DNA of 64,000 nucleotides from Delphinapterus leucas (Eukaryota; Chordata; Mammalia; Artiodactyla; Monodontidae): contig NW_022098076.1 of assembly GCF_002288925.2 (NCBI RefSeq), positions 74,725,873-74,789,872 on the forward strand, written 5' to 3'. The position numbers and the translations under genes were made by a program. The notes below the pieces were generated by a model that ran no database searches, was not told the origin of the DNA, and saw only the letters and a program-made list of their open reading frames with translations. Within the stretch, counting starts at the first letter, position 1. Each line of letters opens with the position of its first letter. Shown one piece after another: positions 53,545 through 63,085 of this stretch.

Positions 53545-53806
53545 TTTTTTTTTTTAATATTTTGGAGTCTAGTTGATTAACAATGTTGTGATAGTTTCAG
53601 GTGTACAGCAAAGTGACTCATTTATACATTTTCCCATTTAGGTTGTTACATAATATTGAGCAGAGTTCCCTGTGCTGTACAGCAGGTCCTTGTTGGTTAC
53701 CTATTTTAAATACAGCAGTGTGTACATGTCAATCCCAAACTCCCTAACTATCCCTTCCCCCCACCCTTTACCCCTGGTAATCATAAGTTCATTCTCCAAT
53801 TCTGTG
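53545..53806 (-). mobile_element. L1 3' end with TSD
   Basis: A T tract, GAGTCTAGTTGATTAACAATG, AGTTTCAGGTGTACAGCAAAG, GTCCTTGTTGGTTAC are the inverted L1 3' UTR. TSD: CCACCTTGAAGTGTTTTT (53527-53544) and CCACCTTGAGGTTTTT (53807-53822), allowing a small indel. Confidence 0.9.
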
Positions 53807-53822
53807 CCACCTTGAGGTTTTT

Positions 53823-54035
53823 GGTTTGTTTTTTTAGGTAAGAAGTGGATTAATTTAGAAAGAAACACACTCCATAGACAGAGTGTGGGCCATCTCAGAA
53901 GGCAAGAGTGACCCCAGGGTATGGGGTTGTCAGTTTTTATAGGGTAATGTCAATTTCATAGGCTAATGAGTGGGAGGAGTATTCCAGCTATTTCAAGGAG
54001 GGGCGGGGATTTCCAGGAATTGGGCCACCGCCCAC
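53823..54035 (-). repeat. LTR-like fragment, class unsure
   Basis: GAAACACACTCCATAGACAG, GTGTGGGCCATCTCAGAAGG, GTATGGGGTTGTCAGTTTTTA, and GGCTAATGAGTGGGAGG recall a cetartiodactyl LTR read in reverse. Recognition is from memory and tentative. Confidence 0.4.
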
Positions 54036-54262
54036 TTTTTTTTTTAATTTTTATTTTTTTGCGGTACTTGGGCCTCTCACTGCTGCGGCCTCTCCCGTTG
54101 CAGAGCACAGGCTCTGGACGTGCAGGCTCAGCGGCCATGGCTCACAGGCCCAGCCGCTCCACGGCATGTGGGATCTTCCTGGGATCTTCCTGGACTGGGG
54201 CACGAAACTGTGTCCCCTGCATCGGCAGGTGGACTCTCAACCAGTGCGCCACCAGGGAAGCC
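54036..54262 (-). mobile_element. Middle-form CHR SINE with internal 11-bp duplication
   Basis: Inverted copy beginning with a T/A-rich stretch and GCGGTACTTGGGCC. The 11-mer GGGATCTTCCT is duplicated head to tail (54170-54180 and 54181-54191), a change not seen in the other copies here. No clean TSD. Confidence 0.9.
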
Positions 54263-54415
54263 CTTGAGTTAATTTTTGTATATGGTGTAAAGTCAGGGTC
54301 CAGCTTCATTGTTTCACATGTGGATGTCCAGTTTCCTCAGCACCATTTGTTGAAAAGACTGTCCTTTCCCCATTGAATGGTCTTAGAACCCTTGTTGAAA
54401 ACCAATTGTCCATGT
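54263..54415 (-). mobile_element. L1 ORF2 fragment
   Basis: TTGTATATGGTGTAAAGTCAG, CACATGTGGATGTCCAGTTTC, CAGCACCATTTGTTGAAAAG, TTGTTGAAAACCAATTG are the inverted text of the L1 ORF2 region around its reverse-transcriptase end. Degraded. Confidence 0.8.
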
Positions 54416-55540
54416 TAAATACCTCTTCCCTTGAAGTCTTGTCTCATCCACTTTTTCCACCTTGGAACCCTTGTCACATCACTAGCATCAATTCAGTGCA
54501 ACACCTCAGGGTCCCACTTCTGTTAGGCGACTCTTCCTGTTTTGCTGCTGTTCACTTCCGAGGCCATTCCTGATGCAGACAACTCCGAATCACCTCCAGC
54601 AGTGTCTTCCAGTATGAAATGTGGCCCCTGCAGATCCCAGACAAGGTTTCAGCAGCCTTTCAACTTGGGTTAGCAGCTTGCTCTCACCCCTAAATGTCAC
54701 AAAGGCCATAGGGAGGAGACCAACAGAGTGGCACCAGGGCTCTCAGCTCCCAGCCCACAGACTGAGTGGATGTACTGTTTCTAAGCATGACTGTCACATG
54801 ATCCCACCTGGGTAATTTCTCACTCTGCCCCATCCCTGAACCCTCCCCCAGATCCTGAGCAAGAGGCAAGCCTATCAGAGAGTAAGACTTGCATCTTCTT
54901 GGCATGTCTTAACAGCACAGGAAGTTGTAGAAAAGACACGTGGGCTTCTGGGGTCCTGTGAAACCGAGCAGGTCAGCTTTTAAGATTTATGGGCCTTAGG
55001 CTTATTCTCAAAAGTATGACCTTTATCTTCACTGTGTCTAGCCAAACAAATTGCTCATTCCCTAGAGCTAAATTGCCAAAAGCAAACATTTCCTCCACAC
55101 AACATCTCTGTGACATCCGTGTCGATGATCCATCTATTATTTTGATCTATGACAGCACCAAGGGGTGGTTTGTTGAAAGCAGGGAGTGGGCTTTAGCTCA
55201 TTCTCTGTAATCTTCACCAATACCTCCCCAAAATCTAAGAAAAAACATTGCTTTCTTTGCAAACACAGCTGCAAGACATATCCACAAAATCTCCTTCCCA
55301 TCAGACTGCCCCCACCCTCCTGTATGAGAGCTCTGGGGCCAGGGCTGCCCTGATGGCAAAGCCACACCATCTCCTTCTCCTTAAGGCCATAACTTTGCTC
55401 CACTGTCATCGACCAGGCAGCTGCTCCAGCTCCAACCATGCTCTGATTACGCTCTCTTTAGCTTATTGCTTCCCTCCATCTGCTGATTCAGCTTTTCATA
55501 ATCACTGGGATCTGTCCCAAGGGAAAGCAGCCCAAGGCAA
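54416..55540. other. Unique sequence
   Basis: No repeat recognised in ~1.1 kb. Confidence 0.5.
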
Positions 55541-55544
55541 TGGT

Positions 55545-55665
55545 GGGGCATGTGGGCTGTGATCCTGGCACTGAAAGTCACCAGCTGTGCCACATTGTCC
55601 AAGTCACTTCCCCTCTCTGTTCCTCTCAGCTCCTCCATCAGCTGAATGAGGGCAGCACAACCAAT
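55545..55665 (+). repeat. MIR, diverged
   Basis: GTGGGCTGTGATCCTGGCAC, CCAGCTGTGCCACATTGTCC, AAGTCACTTCCCCTCTCTG. Confidence 0.55.
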
Positions 55666-56058
55666 AATTTCCCATTTCCGGGTCTTCAAGTCCACGGTGG
55701 CATTTACTTTTGCATCCCTAAATCATGTCTAGATGCTGAGCAACCAGCCCATTTCTGGGTCTTCAGCACTAGGAATGGTTTTGTCCCCTGACTTTGTGCC
55801 CTTTGCTGCCTATGCTTGGCCGTAGCTCATCCTGAACATCTGCCTTCCCTGTCAACATCCCTCAGATGGTGAAGTGTTTCTGGAATCTGATTGGGTCCCA
55901 AGTTGTGCTTTGTTAGATCATTACCAGATTCACACCCTTTAATCTGAGCTGACTCTTACTGTCGCTGAGAACTCCCTTTAGGTATCTCTGAAGAATCATT
56001 ATTACACACCTCACTTTGTCGATTTTGAACGTTTTTCCTTACCCCCGTTTTTAGTAGA
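55666..56058. other. Unique sequence
   Basis: Nothing recognised. Confidence 0.45.
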
Positions 56059-56063
56059 TGTTC

Positions 56064-56272
56064 TTTATTTTTTAATTGAAGTACAGTTGACTTACTATGC
56101 TGTGCCAGTCTCTGCTGTACAGCAGAGTGACTCACTTATACACATAGAGACATGCTTTTTGTTCCTATTCTTTTCCATTATGGTTTATCACAGGACATTG
56201 AATATAGTTCCCTGTGCTATCCAGTAGGACCTTGTTGTTTATCCATCCGATATATAATAGTTTACATCTAGC
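56064..56272 (-). mobile_element. L1 3' UTR fragment
   Basis: AATTGAAGTACAGTTGACTTAC, CTCTGCTGTACAGCAGAG, CATTATGGTTTATCACAGG, TTGAATATAGTTCCCTGTGC. Confidence 0.88.
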
Positions 56273-56384
56273 AGACTTTCTTGGTGTTGGGTCCACATCT
56301 TCTCAGCTAGTATCCTTTTCAGGCATGCTTCCAATTGCCGGCACCCTCTCTGCCAGTGTGCATGCTACAGTCCACTAATGTGTC

Positions 56385-56700
56385 TGCAGGGTGTAGCCCT
56401 TGGAGGCAGCCCTAAACCACTGACAGATGGGAGCTGGGAGATAAATTCCCTGGCTCCCTCACCTCTCCTGAAGGATAACTCTGTGCTCTGCTGATTCCCA
56501 GACTTCTCCACTGGATGAAGCGCCCACAGCAGTCACCAGCCGGAGCATACACATCCATTACGGGCTACTTTCCCTTCCCTGTCTCACTTACCTGCTCCCT
56601 TCCTGCTGCTTCACGGAATCAACTCCCAAATAAACTACTTGTCTCATATCCTTGTCTCAGAGTTTGCTTCTGGGGTTACCCAAACCAAAACACCATCTCT
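56385..56700 (+). repeat. ERVL-type LTR-like remnant
   Basis: CAGGGTGTAGCCCTTGGAGG, GCTGATTCCCAGACTTCTCC, CTCCCAAATAAACTACTTG (a polyadenylation signal), and TTCTGGGGTTACCC resemble the right half of an LTR with 'ataaactacttgcac'. Name uncertain. Confidence 0.45.
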
Positions 56701-57184
56701 CTTCATCTCTCTCCCTCATGGCTGATAACATCTCCTATTGTGTGTAGAACATTGAGGACAGCTGAGCTTATGTGAAGCGCTCTATAACCTCATCCACTCA
56801 CCTCTGTATCCTTAAAACTTCCAAATGTATCCATATATCTTAACTTTGAGAGGGAAGGGTGAGGGAAAAGCTGGCAACTCCTGTCTACCTTTTCTTGGGA
56901 GTCCCTTCCACCTTGTGGTCCTTTCCCCCACTCTGCTCCTTCTTCTAGCACCTTTCTTCCTTTTCTCTGCTAACTCCTTCCTCTCTGTCTTTAACCTGTT
57001 GGGGAACCCCCCCCCCAATTTCCTCAAACCTGTCCCATAAGCTACTGACCTTCCCTTCACTTGGAAGCTTCTCAGTAGAATTTGTAATACTCTTAATCTT
57101 CATTTCGGCGCTAGCTACCCCGTCCTCCCTCCTTTGTGACCTGGCTTCCACCTAGGTCACTCTGGGAGCACCATGCCAGGGTCA
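56701..57184. other. Unique, pyrimidine-rich
   Basis: Includes a C9 run at 57008-57016. Nothing recognised. Confidence 0.45.
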
Positions 57185-57625
57185 TCAATTGTGCCTTATT
57201 TTCCAAATCCATTGATCTTTGCTTGGCCTTATCATATTTTTCTCAACTGCTCATCTTTTCTGGACTTTAACCTGTTTGTCGTACTGGGCTCCACATAATG
57301 TCGTAAAGCCCTATTGTGATCACATTACTCTCCTGCTAAACATTCTTTGAGGATAATGGATAAAAACAGTTTTCTAATCCTTGCATTTCAAGTCCTCCAT
57401 GACTGGCCTCTAGCTTTCCATCTCATCTTGCAAATTAACCACTACAGGCAACTGGTCTACTAATTAGCTTCAAAATATGTCCATTTTTATCCATTCCTGC
57501 CTTCCAGAATTCCCTCAGTCCAAGATGCCCTCATTTCCTCTTCTTTTTCATGTGAGCCATTCCTCGAGTCCTCATCCAGGTCCATTCCATCCTCATTATA
57601 AAGTCTTTCTCATTTTCTTCCATCC
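57185..57625 (+). repeat. L2-like LINE remnant
   Basis: TGGATAAAAACAGTTTTCTAAT, CAAGTCCTCCATGACTGGCC, TGCCTTCCAGAATTCCCTC, CTTTCTCATTTTCTTCC follow the L2 ORF2 end. The AGGCAGGGACTGTG block that would follow is now at 57843, past a microsatellite. Confidence 0.55.
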
Positions 57626-57659
57626 CTGTTGCCTCCTCTAAACTCCCATGGGCATTGGT

Positions 57660-57700
57660 CTTCCTTCCTTCCTTCCTTTCTTTTTCTTTCTTTTTCTTTT

Positions 57701-57792
<92 letters not shown>

Positions 57793-57826
57793 TTTCTTTC
57801 TTTCTTTCTTTCCTTTCTTTCTTATG
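57660..57826. repeat. Long (TTTC)n microsatellite
   Basis: About 165 bp: TTCC units, mixed TTTTC, then roughly 25 uninterrupted CTTT units (57708-57790), then TTTC variants. Open frames on both strands (KKER on minus, FLSF on plus) are this tract translated and are not proteins. Confidence 0.97.
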
Positions 57827-58155
57827 CCTTGCCTCTCCAATGAGGCAGGGACTGTGTATAACCCTAGACTCTGATGTATGGCATTCATGTGTGTTTGCTG
57901 ATGTTGACAAAGATGAAATAGAACATCTGTTCTTCCTGATGAAGTCATATACTTGCCAGGCTGCACTTCCCTCTCTGGCGATGGCAGGATGGAGACCCCT
58001 TTCCTGCACACAGTGCGGAAGTGTTTATCTTCAGAGACTCTCCCCTCTTCACTCCTTGGGCATCACCCCAGCCTCCTACCCTAGGTTTATACCAGTAGCT
58101 TACTTTCTATATTAGCTTACTTTCTATAACATTCCTCTGGGAACTCCTGGGAAGT
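57827..58155. other. L2 tail and unique sequence
   Basis: CAATGAGGCAGGGACTGTGT is L2-like. The rest is unrecognised. Confidence 0.4.
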
Positions 58156-58159
58156 ATGA

Positions 58160-58265
58160 ACCCTATATTATCTTTTGATAGATGAGGGCATGAAGGCCTC
58201 AAGAGGGAAGGCAACTTGTCCCAGGCCACAGTGCTGGTAATAGGCAGAGTCATGATGAGAAGTCA
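58160..58265 (-). repeat. MIR fragment
   Basis: GATAGATGAGGGCATGAAGG, GGAAGGCAACTTGTCCCAGG, CCACAGTGCTGGTAATAGG. Confidence 0.75.
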
Positions 58266-58369
58266 TGTTTCCTACATCCCAATCCAGGATGTGCTCCTGC
58301 AGGCTTGGGTGAAAATTCAACTTTAATCCACACGGGGCGAAATGAGAGGCTGCACAGTAACTTTGAAAA

Positions 58370-58535
58370 GACCACAGCTTTGGAGGCACCTGGGTCTGTC
58401 ACTAACTCTTTGACCTTAGGCAAAGCATTTAATTTTTTGGAACATCAGTTTCCTCATGTATAAAAGTAGGTATCATAGCATCTGCCTCCAAGGGTTACTA
58501 CGAGAATTAGATGCCGTGTACAATAACACATTGGG
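58370..58535 (+). repeat. MIR, first of a pair
   Basis: TTTGGAGGCACCTGGGTCTG, AACTCTTTGACCTTAGGC, AGTTTCCTCATGTATAAAAG, GCATCTGCCTCCAAGGGTT. Confidence 0.8.
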
Positions 58536-58544
58536 AGGAGATAC

Positions 58545-58755
58545 AGCATATCGTTGAGGGTGCAGGCTTGATTTTGAATCCTGACTCTGCCATTTCTTGG
58601 CAATATAACCTAGGGTAGTTACTTGACCTCAGAGATAAAGGCCTGGATTTCCCTAGTGTAAAGGAGGATAATCATCATACTTGCTTCATAGGATTAAAGG
58701 GGGATAAGCCTATGTGGCCCTCAGCACGTTGTCTGGTACACGGTGAGCCTCCCAC
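58545..58755 (+). repeat. MIR, second of a pair
   Basis: GTTGAGGGTGCAGGCTTGAT, CTGACTCTGCCATTTCTTGG, TTGCTTCATAGGATTAAAGG, CAGCACGTTGTCTGGTAC. It follows another same-strand MIR by about 10 bp. Confidence 0.75.
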
Positions 58756-58929
58756 AGTTATAGACAGTCCCACCGCGTCTGGCGCTCACCAGACATTCAA
58801 GGAACGTTCGTTTCCTTCTTCCCTTCACAAGCAAATGCTATAAACATGGTAATGGGAACCACATTTTCACTATTAGAGACAGAGAGGCAAAAACGTTTTC
58901 TGGGACTTTAGGACATTTTAGGCAACTAC

Positions 58930-59085
58930 TGTCCTAATTACCAGCCCTGTTCTGTTATTTGTATTTGGGTCTGTCTCCCGCACTGATCTGTGAGCAGCCC
59001 CAGAGTGGGGTCCTGTCTGTTCCTCTTTGCTTTTCCCGCATGGGGGAACAGTATTGGGTACACAGTAGGTGATCAAAAGTGCTGA
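58930..59085 (+). repeat. L2 LINE 3' end
   Basis: CTCCCGCACTGATCTGTGAG, GGGTCCTGTCTGTTCCTC, GGGTACACAGTAGGTGATCA match the final L2 block. Confidence 0.7.
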
Positions 59086-59088
59086 ATC

Positions 59089-59374
59089 GGGCTTCCCTGG
59101 TGGCGCAGTGGTTGAGGGTCCGCCTGCCGATGCAGGGGACACGGGTTCGTGCCCCGGTCCGGGAGGATCCCACGTGCCGCGGAGCGGCTGGGCCCGTGAG
59201 CCATGGCCACTGAGCCTGCGCGTCCGGAGCCCAGACTCCATGCTTCCAATGCAGGGGACACGGGTTTGATCCCTGCATGGGGAGCTAGGATCCCACATGC
59301 CGTGCGTGGCATGGCATGGCATGGCATGGCATGGCATGACATGGCATAAAATAAAATAAAATAAAATAAAATCC
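59089..59374 (+). mobile_element. Chimeric CHR SINE: middle-form 5' part joined to short-form 3' part
   Basis: 59089-59231 is middle-form (GGGCTTCCCTGGTGGCGCAG to GCGTCCGGAGCC). At about 59232 it changes to short-form text (AGACTCCATGCTTCCAATG) from its internal position, with a second B-box-like GGTTTGATCCC at 59262. It ends in a (TGGCA)n tract of about 8 units (59307-59346), then (AAAAT)n (59346-59373). No TSD was found. Confidence 0.85.
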
Positions 59375-59375
59375 T

Positions 59376-59592
59376 AGAGTGTGTTCTGTGTGTCAGGCTC
59401 TGTTCTGAGTGCGTGATGAGTTTTTCAGTGCTTGCCACGGACCCGGTGAGGTGTGTACTGTTATTATGTCCATTTTACAGAAGAAAAGACTGAAGTACTT
59501 GTTGGAGGTTCTGTAACTATGGAGCAGAAGAAGCAGAATTAGAATCCAAGCAGCTTAACTATAGAGCCTGGTCTTCTAGCAACTGTACTGTT
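59376..59592 (-). repeat. MIR
   Basis: GTGTGTCAGGCTCTGTTCTG, CATTTTACAGAAGAAAAGACTG, AAGCAGAATTAGAATCCAAGC. Confidence 0.7.
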
Positions 59593-59820
59593 CTTTCTGT
59601 GCCCCCACATTGTGCTCAGGCAGTTGTGAGGATGAAAAACAGCCCTGCCCACAGCCAATCACCATTAGCTCCTAACAAAAGTCCCACCTACTCACATAGC
59701 TCAGGCCATCAGAGATCTGTACTTGGCAAGCTAGTAAGGCAAGAGAGATCACTTTTGACAGAAGTGTTTGCAATAATAATAGAATTAAGAAAAAGAAAAA
59801 AGCAGTTTTGCTGACTGATT
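59593..59820. other. Unique sequence
   Basis: Nothing recognised. Confidence 0.45.
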
Positions 59821-59824
59821 AGCT

Positions 59825-60035
59825 GAACTCTCCTTGCACCTTATATTTCCATCTCTGCGCCCATGACCGTGCTGAGCAGTGGTATAGCTCTTTGCATCCG
59901 TATCTGTCTTCCTGACTCGTCCGATGACCTACTTGGGAAAAGAGACCTGATCATTCCTTAATAATCTTTCCATTTCCTGCCGTGCCTAGGACAGTGCTTG
60001 GCACGGAATAAGCATTCCATAAATAGTTGTGAAAT
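59825..60035 (+). repeat. L2 LINE 3' fragment
   Basis: TGGTATAGCTCTTTGCATCC, TTACTTGG-like middle, TTCCTGCCGTGCCTAGGACAG, TTGGCACGGAATAAGCATTCC and ATAAATAGTTGTGAA. Confidence 0.7.
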
Positions 60036-60369
60036 TTTTGAACTAAATTAAATCTTCACAGTGGAAAAAGAAGAATGAAATAGTCCATGAAAAAGCAGAA
60101 AGTAATCTGTAAGATCATAGTGCCAATAATTTAGAAGATTTTATGTCTCCTTTTCATTAGGCAAATAATACATGTTCGTGGTGGAAAAATGAAACAACAG
60201 AGACAGGCAAAGAGAAAAATGTTGAAATCGCCTATGATTCCATGATTAACATTTTAACTTATTTTCTTCCCCTTCTCCTTTCTGCTTTGTCTCTGCCCCT
60301 GCTGATCTCACATACAGACAGTGTGTGGCAATGATAACTGCATATGACCTATTTTCTGGCTTCTTTTCC

Positions 60370-60493
60370 TTTTTTTTTTTTTTTTTGGCGGTGCCGTGGG
60401 GCTTGGGGGATCTTAGTTCCCAGGGAGGGATTGAACCCAGGCCATGGCAGTGAAAGGGTCGAGTCCTAACCACTAGACCACCAGGGAATTCCC
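60370..60493 (-). mobile_element. Short CHR-type SINE
   Basis: Inverted: a 17-nt T tract, GGCGGTGCCGTGGGGCTTGG, GATCTTAGTTCCC, TAACCACTAGACCACCAGGG. TSD candidates TGGCTTCTTTTCC (60357-60369) and TGGCCTTTTTTTC (60494-60506) are imperfect. Confidence 0.9.
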
Positions 60494-60656
60494 TGGCCTT
60501 TTTTTCTAACTCAATTTTATATGGGTTTTATTTTCATTCACCTGTTTAATAGGACATCTTTACTAGTAATATTCATTGTAGAAAATTTGGAAAATAAAAA
60601 GCTGGGAACAAAAAACAGAAATAAAACAATCCCAGAGCCTAGAATTAAGGTCTGGG

Positions 60657-60657
60657 T

Positions 60658-60709
<52 letters not shown>

Positions 60710-60711
60710 AT
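60657..60711. repeat. Compound (CT)n(CA)n microsatellite
   Basis: About 13 CT units followed by about 13 CA units, adjacent to AT-rich sequence. Confidence 0.95.
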
Positions 60712-60904
60712 ATAATAAAATTGAAATTACATGCACAGTTTTATATCTATATTTTCAAATGTTCTTCAAAAGTATGAATCACCACGGTTGTTATTCCATT
60801 AGGTGGATGTTACCATGTATATTTTTAAAGTGCTGTGGGCTACTTAGTGATAGACAAACTCTCAAAAGTTCGAGGTTCAAAGGATGATTCCCTTGCGGGC
60901 CAAT

Positions 60905-61060
60905 GTTTTCTCTTTTTAAAACAACCTTATTGAAGTAGGATTTATATACCACTATGTTCACCCCCTAGTAAGTTCCATGACTTTTAGTAAATTTATACAA
61001 TTGTGCAACCATCATCACAATCCAGTTTTTAAATATTTCCATCTCCCATAATGGGACATT
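60905..61060 (-). mobile_element. Old L1-like fragment
   Basis: CAACCTTATTGAAGTAGGATT, TATACCACTATGTTCACCCC, AATTGTGCAACCATCATCAC are the well-known 'attgtgcaaccatcacca' block of an old L1. Orientation inferred. Confidence 0.65.
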
Positions 61061-61283
61061 CTGATCACTTTAGACAGGCTTAAGAGGAGATGGGTCTGAG
61101 GACCGGAATCATCTTTCTATAGATCCAAACCCCACACAGACACCTCTTCTCCCCAACAAGGTCACGCTGTAGGTACTGAGATCAGGAGTCAGGAAACCTG
61201 AGTTGCTGGTGTCCTTAGAAGCGGTCCCATCACCTTTCTGCCTGGGTCCCCATCAGGGAGGCAGAACTTCCCATGCCATGATT
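61061..61283. other. Unique sequence
   Basis: Nothing recognised. Confidence 0.45.
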
Positions 61284-61297
61284 TATCGGATCGTTTT

Positions 61298-61412
61298 CTT
61301 TTTGGCCTGGCCACACGGCTTGTGGGATCTTTGTTCCCTGACCAGGGATTCAACCCAGGCCATGGCAGGGAAAGCACCAAGTCCTAACCACTGGACCACC
61401 AGGGAACACCCC
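61298..61412 (-). mobile_element. Short CHR-type SINE with TSD
   Basis: Inverted: CTTTTTGGCCTGGCCACACGG, GATCTTTGTTCCCTGACC, TAACCACTGGACCACCAGGG. TSD TATCGGATCGTTTT (61284-61297) and TATCAGATAGTTTT (61413-61426). Its A tail is nearly gone, so it is an older copy. Confidence 0.88.
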
Positions 61413-61578
61413 TATCAGATAGTTTTAATGATGCATCTGGTATCCTTTTCCTTCCTTCCCTCACCATTTCTCTCCCCTACCCACCGAGGCTGAGAAAAGC
61501 TGCAGCAGCTCATGGCTCAGGCATCTCTGAGCATCTTGTCGTTTAGACGCCAGCTCCGTTTTTTCCACCCCTGCTTGC
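61413..61578. other. Unique sequence
   Basis: Nothing recognised. Confidence 0.4.
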
Positions 61579-61579
61579 C

Positions 61580-62035
61580 CACAGTCTGGTCTTCACCCTG
61601 TGAACAGAGGGATCCTGGTCCAAACCTAATCAGAACTGGTCAGTCTCTGACTCAAAACCCTCCCACGGCTCCCCCGTCACACTTGGAATAACAGGCAGAC
61701 TCCTGATGTGGCCTTTAGGGTACCTGCTCAGTTCTCCAACCTCTTCTCTGTTCACTCTTCTCAGCCTCGCTGGTCTTCTTGCTGGTCCTAGAATGTGCCA
61801 CACTTGTTTCCACCCCAGGGCCTTTGTACTTGCTACTCCCTTTTCCTCCTTTCATTTAGTCTCTGTTCAAATGTCACCTACTTGGAGAGGCCTTCCCTGA
61901 ATGCTTACCTTAAAATAGCCCTGCCCACCTCCCCCCATCACTCCCTATCCTTTTCCCTTGCTTGTTACGTTCACTTTATATAGCGTGACTTGCAGTTATA
62001 TGTTAAGCTCAAACATTCATTGAGTGAATGAATGA
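61580..62035 (+). repeat. L2 LINE 3' part, ~450 bp
   Basis: CTCAAAACCCTCCCACGGC, GTGGCCTTTAGGGTACCTGC, AGGGCCTTTGTACTTGCTAC, TGTTCAAATGTCACCTACTTG, GAGGCCTTCCCTGAATGC, CATTCATTGAGTGAATGAATG. The longest L2 match in the window. Confidence 0.85.
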
Positions 62036-62165
62036 TTAACTGACACACAATTTGCTTTGACTTATGGAGATCTACCTATAAAAAGTATGATCTAGAGGAT
62101 CTGAATATGTAATGGAGTGTGTAAGAAGGCTGTGAATCCTCACTGGGGGAAGGCAGTCTCTGATG
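62036..62165. other. Unique sequence
   Basis: Nothing recognised. Confidence 0.4.
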
Positions 62166-62169
62166 TTTC

Positions 62170-62335
62170 ACTGTCTGGCTTCAAATCCACCACATATTAG
62201 CTATTTTCACCTGTAATTAGGGGCTATTTATAATGCCGATCTCTGAGGCCTTTGTGAAGACCAACGGCCATAATGCGTGTAAAATACTTACCACTTGCAG
62301 GATGCATTTTAAGAAGTTAGCTGCTATCTTCTTCA
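62170..62335 (+). repeat. MIR, diverged
   Basis: CTGTCTGGCTTCAAATCCACC, ACCTGTAATTAGGGGCTATT, AAAATACTTACCACTTGCAGG. Confidence 0.55.
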
Positions 62336-62464
62336 TCATGATCATCCTCGCTCTACTTGTCAAATTAGGGGCCTCAGATATTGACAGCACCTCATGAGAG
62401 CTGCTTTGGCATCACATAAAGAATTACACAGGATACTGTCACTATTCCTATAGAGTAGAGCTGC

Positions 62465-62640
62465 TGTTCTCCAAGTATGTTCCCTGGATCAGCTGCAGCA
62501 ACATCACCTGGGAGCTTATTAGAAATGTAGCTCCTCAGGCCCCAGTCCAGACTTATGGAAACTCTGGGTGGGGACCGACGATCCGTGTTTTAACAAGCCC
62601 TTGGGGGTGATTATGAAGCATGCTTAAGTTCGAGAGCCAT
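62465..62640 (-). mobile_element. MER20-like hAT-Charlie element
   Basis: Inverted relative to the copy at 27681. CCCTGGATCAGCTGCAGCAAC, ATCACCTGGGAGCTTATTAG, GAAATGTAGCTCCTCAGGCC, GTTTTAACAAGCCCTTGG, CTTAAGTTCGAGAGCC run through nearly the full element. Confidence 0.85.
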
Positions 62641-62935
62641 TTGGACGTGGCAGACAACTGGTACGGACAGGCTGAGTCAGGCTCGCCGATGTTCATGCTT
62701 GGCCCGCAATGATGGTTAAAAATTTTGAAACTAGGTGTCAACGTTTAAAATTTTGGAGATTTCACATAAAATCTCAGATTCTCAGCTTCTCTGTTGGCAG
62801 TAGAATAGTAGAGTGGAGTAGTAGCTGCCCCTTGAAACAGAGTAAGTGTTCTCCCATTTGCCTCATCCAATCCTACTCCCTGTGGCAGGGTGGCAAGCTT
62901 TGCTCATTCCCTTTACCTGTCTCGACCCTGTGAAA
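62641..62935. other. Unique sequence
   Basis: Nothing recognised. Confidence 0.45.
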
Positions 62936-62939
62936 CACC

Positions 62940-63085
62940 TGTAACAGAAGTGTTTCTCGATAAAGGGTGTTAGATATCATTCAATAGGAGCCCCAACTTG
63001 CACAGATGAGGAAGCAGAACTCATGGAGGGGAGGTGACACGGGTGGCCGTAGGGCCAAGTTCAAACCGAGTACAAGGTGATAGGA
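62940..63085 (-). repeat. MIR, diverged
   Basis: TTGCACAGATGAGGAAGCAG, AACTCATGGAGGGGAGGTGAC and AGTTCAAACCGAGTACAAGG. Confidence 0.55.

Larger units (their letters stand above)
60130..60860. repeat. Old L1M-like patch, split by a SINE and a microsatellite
   Basis: Blocks such as ATAATACATGTTCGTGGTGG (60163), TTCATTGTAGAAAATTTGG (60572) and TATTTTCAAATGTTCTTCAA (60750) resemble old L1 3' sequence in plus orientation. The 60370-60493 SINE and the CT/CA repeat interrupt it. Uncertain. Confidence 0.4.

Noticed and set aside
57610..58011. 133-codon minus frame with a long KKER repeat (and FLSF frames on plus)
   Set aside because: Pure translation of the TTTC microsatellite and its flanks.
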